From contig JACQFP010000046.1 in assembly GCA_016200005.1 (NCBI GenBank), positions 62,001-126,000 on the forward strand: 64,000 nt of DNA, in the 5' to 3' direction. Made by a program: the position numbers and the translations under genes. Positions 18,645-27,459 of this stretch are shown here, piece by piece; within the stretch, counting starts at the first letter, position 1, and each line of letters begins with the position of its first letter. Below the pieces are notes generated by a model that was given only the letters and a program-made list of their open reading frames with translations, ran no database searches and was not told the DNA's origin. This stretch comes from Verrucomicrobiota bacterium. GTDB lineage: Bacteria > Verrucomicrobiota > Verrucomicrobiia > Limisphaerales > PALSA-1396.

Positions 18645-19904
18645 TTGAACCAGGCAACCGCGCTCCTGAACAAACACATCGTGCCGGCACTGACGGCGCT
18701 GAGCGAGAACACTTACTTGTCCGCCATCCGCGCCGGGATGGTGTCGGTGGTGCCGATGACCATCATCGGGGGTCTCTTCATGATCGTCGCCAACTTTCCG
18801 AGCGCGCATTGGGAAAAACTGGTCGAACCTTACGTCCAACTCCTGCAAGTTCCCGTGACGGCCACTTTCGGCCTGCTCGCTGTCTTTGTGTGCTTTGCCA
18901 TCGGTTATGATCTGGGGAAGCAATTGAAGCAGGAAGCCATTGTGAGCGCGACGATGGCGACGCTGATCTTCCTGATGATTCAACTCAGATTGGGCGCAAA
19001 AGCCGACGACATAGACTTTTCGATGGACGGCCTTGGTTCGAAAGGGTTGTTCACCGCGGTCATCATCGCGCTGGTGTCGGTGCGCGTGCAGAAGTTTTTC
19101 ACGGACAAAAACTTTGTCATCAAGCTGCCGGAGAATGTGCCGCCCATTGTTTACGAATCGTTTCTTTCTCTGAGTCCACTGTTCTTTCTGGTGCTGGTCT
19201 TCTGGGTGATCCGTTTTGTGTTGGGAGTGGATATCGACCATATCGTGACTACCGTGTTCAAACCGGTGGTCTTCGCGCTCAATACGCTGCCTGGCATTCT
19301 GGCGTACGCGTTTCTGGTAACGATGCTGTGGTCGGTGGGCATCAATGGGGACAACGCCATGGACGCCATCGTGGCCCCGATCTTTCTCCAATATCTGGCC
19401 GCGAATGTGGAGGCGGCGGCGGCGCACCAGCCCTTGCCATACATCACGGCCTTGGGGTTCTTTACCATCTTCGTCAATGTCGGCGGGACGGGAGCAACGA
19501 TTGCGCTTGCGCTGATCATGTTGAACTCAAAAGAACCGGGCTACCGCAAAGTCAGCCGGCTCTCGCTGCCGACGCAGATTTTTCAGATCAACGAGCCGAT
19601 CTTCTTCGGATTCCCCATTGTGCTGAATCCGATTTTTATGATTCCGTACATCCTCAACGCGTTGATCCTAACGGCCAGCACCTATCTGCTGATTGACTGG
19701 GGCGTGATCCACAAACCGTTCATCAATGTGCCTTGGACGACGCCGCCGATCATCGGGCATTATCTGGTTTCCGGTGGAGACTGGAAGGCTGCCGTCTGGG
19801 GGGCCATGTCGATTGTGATCGCCATGATGGTTTATTATCCGTTTGCCAAGGCCGCCGAACGGCAGCGCTTGAAAGCCGAGGCGGAAGGCAAGGCACATGA
19901 ATAA
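18645..19904 (+). CDS. PTS sugar transporter subunit EIIC, lactose/cellobiose family (orphan)
   Basis: This 419-residue, roughly ten-segment membrane protein matches EIIC of the Lac/Cel PTS family (ChbC/CelB type). SENTYLSAIRAGMVSVVP opens it; INEPIFFGFPIVLNP is the family signature near the sugar site. I chose the TTG at 18645 because a strong AAAGGAGG lies 6 bp upstream and the protein then begins MNQATALLNKHIVPALTAL as in homologues; the upstream extension is repeat-derived. No EIIA, EIIB, HPr or EI gene is in the window. Without EIIB the protein could not phosphorylate its sugar, so it either uses distant partners or works as a facilitator or sensor. Confidence 0.88.
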   Translation: MNQATALLNKHIVPALTALSENTYLSAIRAGMVSVVPMTIIGGLFMIVANFPSAHWEKLVEPYVQLLQVPVTATFGLLAVFVCFAIGYDLGKQLKQEAIVSATMATLIFLMIQLRLGAKADDIDFSMDGLGSKGLFTAVIIALVSVRVQKFFTDKNFVIKLPENVPPIVYESFLSLSPLFFLVLVFWVIRFVLGVDIDHIVTTVFKPVVFALNTLPGILAYAFLVTMLWSVGINGDNAMDAIVAPIFLQYLAANVEAAAAHQPLPYITALGFFTIFVNVGGTGATIALALIMLNSKEPGYRKVSRLSLPTQIFQINEPIFFGFPIVLNPIFMIPYILNALILTASTYLLIDWGVIHKPFINVPWTTPPIIGHYLVSGGDWKAAVWGAMSIVIAMMVYYPFAKAAERQRLKAEAEGKAHE

Positions 19905-20241
19905 GGCGGCCGCCAAATTGCGTTTCCGAAAAACCCACCTCTGACCCCTCCCAGGAGGGGAACAAGGTGCGGGGGACACACGCTCTCCCTGCGAAGAACG
20001 AACGGGGAGAGAGCCGGAGAGAGGGGTGGTCCAAATACAAGCGCCTCCTCTCCCCAGCCCTCTCCTCTCTCCTTCGTCCGGAGGAGAGGGAGGTAAAACA
20101 CGTTTATTCTACGGATTACCGCCGAGGTTTTGTACCAGTTCCCACATCGGAGCAGTGGTTTCGGGGATTCACTGAATTCTTTTCGGCCACCACATTCCCT
20201 CTGTTCCGGCCTCGCGTTCCATCCGCCGCCCGCAACTTGAA
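19905..20241. other. Repeat-filled convergent gap between EIIC and the LysR gene
   Basis: The gap holds a half-copy of family B at 19934-19962 and, from about 19985 to 20094, a pair of family-A-like CT/GA-rich inverted arms (GGGGAGAGAGCCGGAGAG near 20000 and GGAGGAGAGGG near 20082). The remaining sequence up to the LysR stop codon shows nothing recognisable. The genes on each side converge here, so the hairpins could also serve as transcription barriers. Confidence 0.55.
19934..19962. repeat. Family B palindrome, half copy (B1)
   Basis: The sequence begins ACCCACCTCTGACCCCTCCC and continues AGGAGGGGAA. It matches the left half of the complete copies at 41409-41484 and 54005-54089. The CCCCTCC/GGAGGGG core is itself a short hairpin. 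Confidence 0.75.
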
Positions 20242-21174
20242 TCAAATGTTTTTTCTGCGCGCGCGGGTTTCGTTCCAAAGCCGCTTCGCTTGTTGCCATT
20301 CAAAAACCAGATTGCGAAAAGCGTTGGCGGACGGCGAATCATTGTCGTCTGACCAAACCATGACGAGGTCCACGGTGTGTGTCGGCGTCAACGGTCGGAA
20401 AACCAGAGGCCGTCCTGCGCCAAGCGAAACGATACTGTCAGAAACGATTCCCAATCCCGAACCCGCTTCGACGTAACTGAGCACGGTGCTGATGAGGCTG
20501 GGCGTATGCGCGAGCCGGGGCCTGAACCGCGCGCGCCGGCAAGCGGCCAGAACAGCGTCGTGCAAACCAACGCCTTCGCGGCGAGCTAGGACGATCAAGG
20601 GTTCGTTCTTGAGGGCGCGCCACGGTATGGAACAGGCTTTGGCGAGCGGATGTCCTTTCGCCAGCACGCCCCAAAGCGGTTCGCGCCGCAGCAGCACCGT
20701 GCGCAATCCAAGCGCATGATGCGCGAACACCGGCCGCGTCAACCCGACGGCCAACCGCCCGCGCGCCACCATTTCCCAGACGCGTTCGGGAGTCCGCTCT
20801 TCCAGCACGATCGAAACACGCGGGTAACGCCGGCGAAATTCGCGCAGGATTCGTCCGAGAAATAACTGCACGGGCGGGCCGATGTAGCCGAGCCGCAGTT
20901 CGCCTTCTTCACCGGCTGCCGTTCGTTGGACACGCCGCAGGGTTTCGTCCAACCGCTGAAGCAGAAGTCCGGTTTCGCTCAAAAGCACGGCGCCGGCCGG
21001 GGTGAGCGTGACGGAGCGGCGATTGCGCGCGAGTAAAACCACGCCGAGCTGTTCCTCCAATTCCTTCACGGTGCGGCTGAGGGCGGGTTGTGCGACGTGG
21101 AGACGGCGCGCCGCCTTGGAGAAGCTCAGTTCTTCCGCCACGGCCTGGAAGTATCGGAGATGCCGCAGTTCCAT
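20242..21174 (-). CDS. LysR-family transcriptional regulator
   Basis: The protein has 310 residues. An N-terminal winged HTH (MELRHLRYFQAVAEELSFSK, VAQPALSRTVKELEEQLG) is followed by a LysR substrate-binding domain (about 90-295; LRLGYIGPPVQLFLGRILRE). I chose the ATG at 21174, preceded by AAGGA at suitable spacing, rather than an upstream start. It is divergent from the NitT/TauT-type ABC genes that begin 276 bp away, the classic layout for a LysR regulator controlling its neighbour. The coinducer domain resembles the CynR/CbbR/BenM group, but the ligand cannot be inferred. Confidence 0.92.
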   Translation of the reverse strand: MELRHLRYFQAVAEELSFSKAARRLHVAQPALSRTVKELEEQLGVVLLARNRRSVTLTPAGAVLLSETGLLLQRLDETLRRVQRTAAGEEGELRLGYIGPPVQLFLGRILREFRRRYPRVSIVLEERTPERVWEMVARGRLAVGLTRPVFAHHALGLRTVLLRREPLWGVLAKGHPLAKACSIPWRALKNEPLIVLARREGVGLHDAVLAACRRARFRPRLAHTPSLISTVLSYVEAGSGLGIVSDSIVSLGAGRPLVFRPLTPTHTVDLVMVWSDDNDSPSANAFRNLVFEWQQAKRLWNETRARRKNI

Positions 21175-21450
21175 GCTGTCCTTATACCATGACGGCATAA
21201 CTGCCATAGCAAAAAGTGATTTCCATTATTGGCCGACCAAGGCCAAGATTTGGCAGGTAAAACGAGCGGCGCCGGTTCATGGCCGGACTCGACGATTTCA
21301 AAATCCCGCATCGGGACCATGAAACGGAAAACGGAAATCGGTCGGAGCGCGGACAGCCATGTCCGCAAGTTCCGAGGTTGTGGTCCGCGCGGACATGGCT
21401 GTCCGCGCTCCGGGTGTTGGTTTATGGCTGGAGTTACGAAAGCACAGATT
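21175..21450. promoter_or_regulatory. Divergent regulatory region between the LysR and ABC genes
   Basis: This 276-bp region must contain both promoters. No clear T-N11-A LysR box was identified by eye. It does contain three heptanucleotide units (GAAACGG, AAAACGG, AAATCGG at 21321-21341) and a perfect 24-bp inverted repeat (21343-21412). These probably arrived as mobile repeats rather than as operators, but they lie where they could influence either promoter. Confidence 0.4.
21343..21412. repeat. Perfect 24-bp inverted repeat (family P)
   Basis: Arms 21343-21366 and 21389-21412 are exact reverse complements (core GCGGACATGGCTGTCCGC read on the right arm) with a 22-nt spacer. It lies 38 bp upstream of the lipoprotein start codon of the ABC system. 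Each arm also contains an internal palindrome, AGCCATG/CATGGCT across the axis of GGACAGCCATGTCC. No second copy was seen in this window. Confidence 0.9.
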
Positions 21451-22566
21451 ATGACTATCACGAAACTGATCACGACCGCAGTGTTGGGCGCATTGTTCCT
21501 GACCGGCTGCAACCAAGGCCCGGACAAGGCGACGGATGCTTCGAACAAAGTCCGCGTCGGCTACATCGGCCTGACTTGCGAAGCGCCGATTTTCACCGCG
21601 GTCGAAAAAGGCTTCTTCAAAGAGGAGGGCCTCGACGTCTCGCTCGTGAAATGCGAGTGGAAGAATTACAAGGACGTGCTGGCGCTCGGCGGGTTCGACG
21701 TGACGCATCACCTGGTCATGTATTTTCTCAAGCCCATTGAACAGGGACTGGACGTGAAGTTCACGGCGGGAATCCATCGCGGTTGTTTGCGCGTCCAGGC
21801 GTCCACCAAGGGCGACATCCGTTCGATAAAAGATTTGCGGGGCAAACGCATCGGTGTGCCGGGGATGGGAACGCCGCCGTTCATCTTCGCCAATCGCGTC
21901 CTTGGTGCGAATGGGATTGATCCAAGCAAAGAAATCACCTGGCTCGTCTTTCCCGCCGGTGAACTGGGACTGGCGTTGGACAAGGGCGAAGTGGATGCGG
22001 TAGCGGACTCCGAACCGATTGGCAGCATGCTTGTCGCGCAAGGAAAGGTCCGCAACATCGCCGATCAGGCGGCGGATCTTCCTTACAGTGAAGAATATTG
22101 CTGCGCTGTGTTGGTGAACGGGAAATTTCTCGCCCGCAACCCGAAAGCCACCGCTGCGGCAACCCGCGCGTTACTCAAAGCCGCCAAGTGGGTGGAGACC
22201 AATCCCGCCGCCGCGGCAAAATTGTCGGTCGAAGGGAAGTATCTCGCTTCGACCGTGGACATGAACACGGTCGCGATTTCACATCTGCGCTACGTGCCGA
22301 GCGTTTCCGGCGCGGAGATTGCCGTCAAACTGGCATCGGCTGAAATGAAGACCGCCGGCATGCTCAGTCCAACCACCGATGTCGAAGATTTGGCCAAACG
22401 TGCGTTCGTGCATCTGGAAGGCGTTTCGGATGAATGGTTGAAGTCGCTACAGGCTGAAAAAGTGGCCGGGGCGCAGGTGACGCCGGAATGGGTTCATCGC
22501 CAATATGCGAAGTATAATCCAGCCGAGGTCTTTTGCGGGCCTTGCGCTCTTCCTACCGTTCAATGA
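21451..22566 (+). CDS. NitT/TauT-family ABC transporter substrate-binding lipoprotein
   Basis: This 371-residue protein has a lipoprotein leader (MTITKLITTAVLGALFLTGC, lipobox LTGC). The fold is the SsuA/TauA/NMT1 type: VRVGYIGLTCEAPIFTAVEK, FFKEEGLDV, LRGKRIGVPGMGTPP. I chose the start at 21451 because it gives a standard leader; an alternative ATG lies at 21424 and longer frames run through the inverted repeat. Unusually, the C-terminus has VFCGPCALP, and EYCCAV occurs mid-protein. The stop overlaps the next start (ATGA). Likely substrates of the family are sulfonates, nitrate, cyanate or pyrimidine precursors; none can be assigned. Confidence 0.88.
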   Translation: MTITKLITTAVLGALFLTGCNQGPDKATDASNKVRVGYIGLTCEAPIFTAVEKGFFKEEGLDVSLVKCEWKNYKDVLALGGFDVTHHLVMYFLKPIEQGLDVKFTAGIHRGCLRVQASTKGDIRSIKDLRGKRIGVPGMGTPPFIFANRVLGANGIDPSKEITWLVFPAGELGLALDKGEVDAVADSEPIGSMLVAQGKVRNIADQAADLPYSEEYCCAVLVNGKFLARNPKATAAATRALLKAAKWVETNPAAAAKLSVEGKYLASTVDMNTVAISHLRYVPSVSGAEIAVKLASAEMKTAGMLSPTTDVEDLAKRAFVHLEGVSDEWLKSLQAEKVAGAQVTPEWVHRQYAKYNPAEVFCGPCALPTVQ

Positions 22567-23606
22567 ATACTTCGTTGGTGCAGGTCAAAGAGACAGTCCC
22601 GATCCCGGTGCCGGCGGAAAAAACGGCGCGCGAGGTCAATCGCATGTCGGCTTTATCGCCCAAGCCGCGTGTGCGAACTCTGCTGGCCGTGCCGGCGGCG
22701 ACGTTGATTGCTCTGGCGGTTCATTTTTTTGTTTCAAACAACGAACCAGTCGTGGACACGCGTACGTATTCTGTGTTTCTCGGCATTGTGCTGGGCGTGT
22801 TCCTGGCGGCGGCGGCAGTGCAATCATTCTGGCTGGGCCTGCGACGCTGGATGACGCATATCTGTCCGATTCTGGCCGCCGCAGTTTTGTCGTTGTGCTT
22901 GTGGGAAGTCATCACATCTGGTTTTCGCTGGTTGCCGCTGCCGTATTTTCCCAGTCCAGCCAGCGTGTTGCAAAGCATGGTCAATGATCGCGCGCTGCTG
23001 TTCGACAGCACCTGGCATTCGCTCCTCCTTCTGCTTTCGGGATACGCTTTGGGGGTGGTTATCGCCTTGATCACGGGCATTTGCATCGGCTGGTTTCCGC
23101 ACGCCCGCTACTGGGGCATGCCGCTGCTGAAAGTGGTCGGTCCCATTCCCGCGACGGCCTGGGTGCCGCTGGCGATGGTTCTCTCTCCGTCGGGAACTTA
23201 TTCATCGGTTGGGCTGGTTGCGTTGGCCGTCTGGTTTCCGGTCGCGATGCTCACCATCTCCGGCATTGCCAACACCCGCGCGTCCTACCTCGACGTCGCG
23301 CGCACGCTGGGCGCGGACCAGAAATACCTCATCTTCCGCGTCGCCATTCCGGCGGCGATGCCGAGCATCTTCATCGGGTTGTTCATGGGCTTGGGCACGT
23401 CGTTTCTGACACTGATCGTGGCGGAGACCGTGGGTGTCAAATCCGGGTTGGGTTGGTATGTCGCCTGGGCGCAGGGTTGGGCGGAATATGGAAAGGTCTT
23501 TGCCGCCTTGATCATCATGGCCGCGTTCTTCTCGACGATCATGACGGCGCTGTTCAAGGTGCGCGACCGCGTGCTGGTCTGGCAGAAGGGAGTGATCAAG
23601 TGGTGA
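22563..23606 (+). CDS. NitT/TauT-family ABC transporter permease
   Basis: The protein has 347 residues. An unusual N-terminal extension of about 130 residues with two or three hydrophobic segments precedes the standard SsuC/TauC-type permease region (DSTWHSLLLLLSGYALGVV). The EAA-like loop reads DVARTLGADQKYLIFRVAIP. The start at 22563 forms an ATGA overlap with the lipoprotein gene. It forms the membrane channel of the importer with the ATPase encoded next. The usual family length is about 250-270 residues, so the extension is a real difference and not a start-site artefact, because it is hydrophobic and in frame from the coupled start. Confidence 0.88.
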   Translation: MNTSLVQVKETVPIPVPAEKTAREVNRMSALSPKPRVRTLLAVPAATLIALAVHFFVSNNEPVVDTRTYSVFLGIVLGVFLAAAAVQSFWLGLRRWMTHICPILAAAVLSLCLWEVITSGFRWLPLPYFPSPASVLQSMVNDRALLFDSTWHSLLLLLSGYALGVVIALITGICIGWFPHARYWGMPLLKVVGPIPATAWVPLAMVLSPSGTYSSVGLVALAVWFPVAMLTISGIANTRASYLDVARTLGADQKYLIFRVAIPAAMPSIFIGLFMGLGTSFLTLIVAETVGVKSGLGWYVAWAQGWAEYGKVFAALIIMAAFFSTIMTALFKVRDRVLVWQKGVIKW

Positions 23607-24487
23607 CCGAGGCCGCGCACAGGGCGATGTCCGAAGGTTCCTCGCTCCGCCTCGTGGACGTGAGAAAGGAGTTTCCGGCGCCGGATGGCATGGAGTTTCG
23701 CACCGTGGCTTTGGACGGTGTGACCTTGTCGGTGGTGGCCGGTGAATTGGTTTCGCTCGTCGGCCCCAGTGGTTGCGGCAAATCCACGTTGCTGCGGCTC
23801 ATTGCGGGCCTCGATACTCCGAACTCCGGTGAGCTTTGGGTCGGGAGCGAACCGATCAACAGTCCAAGTGCCGAACGCGGTCTGGTGTTTCAGGATCCCA
23901 ACCTTTTTCCCTGGCTCACGGTGCGCCGCAACATTCAAGCGGGCCTGGTCGCGCGCGGTTTGCTGCATCAAAAGCGTCACGAGGTGGACGAATATGCGCG
24001 CCTCGTCGGTTTGGAAGGATTCGCCAACGCGTATCCGCACCATCTCTCCGGCGGCATGGCACAGCGCGCGGCTCTGGCGCGGGCGTTGATCAACCATCCT
24101 AAAATTCTGCTGCTCGACGAGCCGCTGGGCGCGCTCGACGCCTTCACGCGGATGCGCATGCAGGACGAAGTGCTGCGGCTCTGGCAGGCGCGCCGCACGA
24201 CGATGCTTCTGGTCACGCACGACATTGACGAAGCGATTTACATGAGCGACCGCATCGTCATCATGACGCCGCGCCCCGGCCGCATCGAACGGACGATTCC
24301 GGTGACCCTCGCGCGGCCGCGTCTGCGCAGCAGTGCGGAATTCCTCCGCCTGCGGGGCGAGATTCTGGAGTTGCTCCATTTCTCCGGCAGTGCGGCGAGC
24401 GATGGCGACTTGAGCCTGAGCCTGCGACTGGACAACGGTGGGGCTGCCTCCAGCAATCCCGAGTTCAATTCTGAATCCGCTTCCTAA
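23603..24487 (+). CDS. NitT/TauT-family ABC transporter ATP-binding protein
   Basis: The protein has 294 residues. It contains Walker A GPSGCGKST, Q-loop FQDPNLFPWLTV, signature LSGGMAQRAALARAL, Walker B ILLLDEPLGALD and switch histidine in LLVTHDIDEA. The SsuB/TauB type is indicated by LFPWLTVRRNI and DEAIYMSDRIVIM. The start is probably GTG at 23603, overlapping the permease stop (GTGA); ATG at 23627 is an alternative that leaves all conserved sequence. A C-terminal tail of about 40 residues is not conserved. It completes the three-gene importer. Confidence 0.9.
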   Translation: MTEAAHRAMSEGSSLRLVDVRKEFPAPDGMEFRTVALDGVTLSVVAGELVSLVGPSGCGKSTLLRLIAGLDTPNSGELWVGSEPINSPSAERGLVFQDPNLFPWLTVRRNIQAGLVARGLLHQKRHEVDEYARLVGLEGFANAYPHHLSGGMAQRAALARALINHPKILLLDEPLGALDAFTRMRMQDEVLRLWQARRTTMLLVTHDIDEAIYMSDRIVIMTPRPGRIERTIPVTLARPRLRSSAEFLRLRGEILELLHFSGSAASDGDLSLSLRLDNGGAASSNPEFNSESAS

Positions 24488-24893
24488 CCGAATACGTTTC
24501 CTTCAGATCAACGCGTGTTCCATCGCAGACCGCGAGGGACTTCTGGCTGACACGAAAGGTGTGGGCCGGGGCGGGCACGGTCCGGCGAACAAACTTTGCA
24601 CTCGCACAGTTCAAACCCCTTGCACAGTGGAAGTTCGTTCGATTATGCTCCCTCCGAAACACGACACGGTGAAGGAATACGACTGCCTTCGAATCGCGAA
24701 CGGCTGATTTTATGAAAGGTGATTCCACGACCCAACGGTGGGGAGAATTTTGCCATGCCGAGATCGCGATTTCTCCCGCAGGCCCAGGGGGCCTTGGCCC
24801 TGCGCCGCTGGCGCGATTTTTGGCGACGTCCGGCAGGAGGTTGGCGGCGGTTCGTGGTTGTTCAAAGCTCAAAATCATTCACCCCAGGAACCC
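24488..24893. other. Leader region before the TonB receptor gene
   Basis: This 406-bp stretch has no protein-like frame. I looked for the conserved boxes of cobalamin, TPP and c-di-GMP riboswitches, because TonB receptor genes often carry one, and saw none. Promoters for the sensory operon should lie here but no good -35/-10 pair stands out. Confidence 0.4.
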
Positions 24894-26870
24894 ATGAAAT
24901 CTCGCGCGACCCAACGCTGTACGACCCGGCGGAAGTCCCGGCGTGCCTGGTCACCGGCCCACGCCTTCATGGTTTTGGGCTTGGTCATTTTCGCGAGCGA
25001 CGCCCCCGGCCAAACCCAGGAGACCCTGCCGCCGCCCAGCGTGATGAAGAAGTTGAGCGTGGATGAGTTGATGGACATTGACGTGACCTCGGTTTCCAAG
25101 CGGCCGGAAAAATTATCCGGCACGGCTTCCGCCATCCAGGTCATCACGCAGGAAGACATTCGTCGTTCCGGCGCGGCGAGTCTTCCCGAAGCCTTGCGGT
25201 TGGCGTCGAATCTGGAGGTGGCGCAGGTGGATTCACGGCAGTGGGCCATCAGCGCGCGCGGATTCAGCAGCACGACCGCCAACAAATTGCTGGTGCTGGT
25301 GGATGGGCGCACGGTTTATACGCCGCTGTTCTCGGGCGTGTTTTGGGACGCGCAGGACACGTTGCTGGAGGACGTTGACCGGATTGAAGTGATCAGCGGA
25401 CCCGGCGCCACGTTGTGGGGTGCGAATGCGGTGAATGGGGTGGTCAACATCATCACCAAGTCGGCGAAGGACACGCAAGGATTGCTCGTGCTCGGTGGCG
25501 GCGGCACGGAACTGCGCGACTTCGGTGGCATTCGTTACGGCGGGACCTTGAGCTCCAATCTGTACTATCGGGTCTATGGCAAATATTTTGACCGGGACAG
25601 TGCGGTGGTTCCCAGCGGTCGGGATGCGACCAATGATTGGTACAAGGGGCAGGGCGGTTTTCGCCTGGATTGGGACGCGACCGAGGCCAACCTGCTCACC
25701 TTGCAAGGGGATATTTACGATGGCCGGATCGCGCAGCCGGGGACCGCCGGCGACATAGCCGTGGCGGGCGGCAATGTGCTGGGCCGTTGGTCGCACACAG
25801 TTTCGGAAGCGTCCGATTTCAAATTGCAATTGTACTACGACCGGACGCACCGCGATATTCCGGGCACGTTTGCCGAGGACCTGGACACCTACGACCTGGA
25901 TTTTCAACACCGGTTCCCCATTGGCGAGCGCAATGACATCGTTTGGGGACTTGGCTACCGGCTGATCGAGGATGACGTCGGCAACACGGCCGCGCTGGCG
26001 TTTCTCCCGGCCCGCCTCTCGCGGCAGTGGTTCAGCGGATTTGTGCAGGATGAAATTGCGTTGGTGAGGGACCGGCTGCACTTGACGCTGGGCACGAAGC
26101 TCGAACACAACGATTACACCGGCTTTGAAGTCCAGCCCAGCGGCCGCCTGGCGTGGAACGTCACCCAACATCAGACCGTGTGGGGCGCCGTTTCACGCGC
26201 CGTCCGGACGCCGTCGCGCATTGACAACGATTTTTTTGCGCCGGGCAACCCGCCTTTCACCTTACTGCAAGGCGGCACTAATTTTGTTTCCGAGGAACTG
26301 CTGGCCTACGAGCTGGGCTACCGCATTCAACCGCACCCGCGGCTTTCCCTGTCGCTGGCGGCTTATTACAACGACTATGACAACCTGCGCAGCGTGGAAA
26401 AAGTCAACCCGCCGGCGCCGTTTCCCATCGTGATTGCAAATGGACAGGAAGGCGAATCCTACGGCGCGGAGTTGACGGCGGAATACCGGGTCACGGACTG
26501 GTGGCGGTTGCGGGCGGGCTATACCGAGTTGCGAATTCATGTGCGGGCCAAGCCCGGCAGCACGGACACCAGCAACGGCAGCGGTGAATCGCATGACCCG
26601 AATCACCAGGTCACCGTGCGCTCGTCGTGGGATTTGCCCGGGCATTTGGAGTTCGACGCGGGTTTTCGTTACGTGTCGCAGATTGAGAATCAGAAGGTCC
26701 CGGCGTATGAGGAGTTGGAAGCGCGCCTGGCCTGGCGACCGATTCCCAAGCTGGAATTGTCCATCGTCGGCCAGAACCTTTTGCACAATCATCATCCTGA
26801 GTTTGGCGCCCTGGCGTCGCGCCAGGAGATCGAACGCAGCGTTTACGGAAAGGTGACATGGCGATTTTGA
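24894..26870 (+). CDS. TonB-dependent outer-membrane receptor (signalling-associated type)
   Basis: The protein has 658 residues. A signal peptide covers about 1-42. The mature start carries LSVDELMDIDVTSVSKRPEK, an N-terminal motif of a receptor class commonly found beside YfiR-like proteins. The plug domain (IQVITQEDIRRSG, GPGATLWGANAVNGVVNIIT) is followed by a 22-strand barrel ending in Trp-Arg-Phe, the usual outer-membrane insertion signal. Start chosen at the ATG at 24894, which gives the signal peptide. Its 3' end overlaps the yfiR-like gene by 13 bp and a kinase operon follows, so it is more likely a ligand sensor or importer tied to signalling than a stand-alone siderophore receptor. 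Confidence 0.9.
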   Translation: MKSRATQRCTTRRKSRRAWSPAHAFMVLGLVIFASDAPGQTQETLPPPSVMKKLSVDELMDIDVTSVSKRPEKLSGTASAIQVITQEDIRRSGAASLPEALRLASNLEVAQVDSRQWAISARGFSSTTANKLLVLVDGRTVYTPLFSGVFWDAQDTLLEDVDRIEVISGPGATLWGANAVNGVVNIITKSAKDTQGLLVLGGGGTELRDFGGIRYGGTLSSNLYYRVYGKYFDRDSAVVPSGRDATNDWYKGQGGFRLDWDATEANLLTLQGDIYDGRIAQPGTAGDIAVAGGNVLGRWSHTVSEASDFKLQLYYDRTHRDIPGTFAEDLDTYDLDFQHRFPIGERNDIVWGLGYRLIEDDVGNTAALAFLPARLSRQWFSGFVQDEIALVRDRLHLTLGTKLEHNDYTGFEVQPSGRLAWNVTQHQTVWGAVSRAVRTPSRIDNDFFAPGNPPFTLLQGGTNFVSEELLAYELGYRIQPHPRLSLSLAAYYNDYDNLRSVEKVNPPAPFPIVIANGQEGESYGAELTAEYRVTDWWRLRAGYTELRIHVRAKPGSTDTSNGSGESHDPNHQVTVRSSWDLPGHLEFDAGFRYVSQIENQKVPAYEELEARLAWRPIPKLELSIVGQNLLHNHHPEFGALASRQEIERSVYGKVTWRF

Positions 26871-27457
26871 AGGTAGCAACATGCCGACGCGCAATCCGGC
26901 GCCTGAAGGGCTGGTCTTGGATCTGGCTTGTGATATTCACCGGGCTGATCTTGGGCGGGTTGAATCTGACCGCGCAGACAGACATCTCCAAGGAATACAA
27001 AGTCAAAGCCGCGTTTCTGTATAACTTTTCCCAGTTCGTGGACTGGCCGGCGGAAGCCTTTCCCGAAGTGCGCGCGCCGCTGGTCATCGGCGTGCTTGGG
27101 GAAGACCCGTTTGGCGCCTATCTGGACGAGATTGTGCGCGGCGAAAAAGTGAACAACCACCCCTTGGTCGTCCAACGGTATCGGCGCGTCGAGGAAATCA
27201 AGACCTGCCACATTCTCTACGTCAGCCAGTCGGAAACCAACCAGTTGGAGCAGATTTTCACGAGCTTGAAAGGCCGCAATATTCTCATGGTGGGGGACGT
27301 CGATGGTTTTACCCTGCGCGGCGGCATGATCCGATTCGTCACGGAAAAAAACAAAATCCGGTTTCGGATCAATGTCGAGGCCGCCAAAGCCGCCAAGCTG
27401 ACGATCAGTTCCAAACTGTTAAGGCCGGCGGAGATTGTCGCTCCCGGAAAGGATTGA
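26858..27457 (+). CDS. YfiR family periplasmic protein (DUF4154)
   Basis: This 199-residue protein has an N-terminal hydrophobic export segment ([17 protein letters not shown]) and a DUF4154/YfiR domain beginning [20 protein letters not shown], with [14 protein letters not shown] and a C-terminal [20 protein letters not shown]. In Pseudomonas, YfiR is a periplasmic repressor of the CHASE8-HAMP-GGDEF protein YfiN. Here the downstream membrane protein has the CHASE8 and HAMP input but a histidine kinase output, so YfiR-like control of a kinase is the natural inference. It starts inside the receptor gene and its stop overlaps the next gene's alternative TTG start. Confidence 0.9.
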   Translation: MAILKVATCRRAIRRLKGWSWIWLVIFTGLILGGLNLTAQTDISKEYKVKAAFLYNFSQFVDWPAEAFPEVRAPLVIGVLGEDPFGAYLDEIVRGEKVNNHPLVVQRYRRVEEIKTCHILYVSQSETNQLEQIFTSLKGRNILMVGDVDGFTLRGGMIRFVTEKNKIRFRINVEAAKAAKLTISSKLLRPAEIVAPGKD

Positions 27458-27459
27458 CC

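Noticed and set aside
24488-24893. A cobalamin or other riboswitch ahead of the TonB receptor gene
   Set aside because: I looked for the B12-box and other conserved riboswitch cores and found none; the association with YfiR and kinases points to signalling rather than B12 control.
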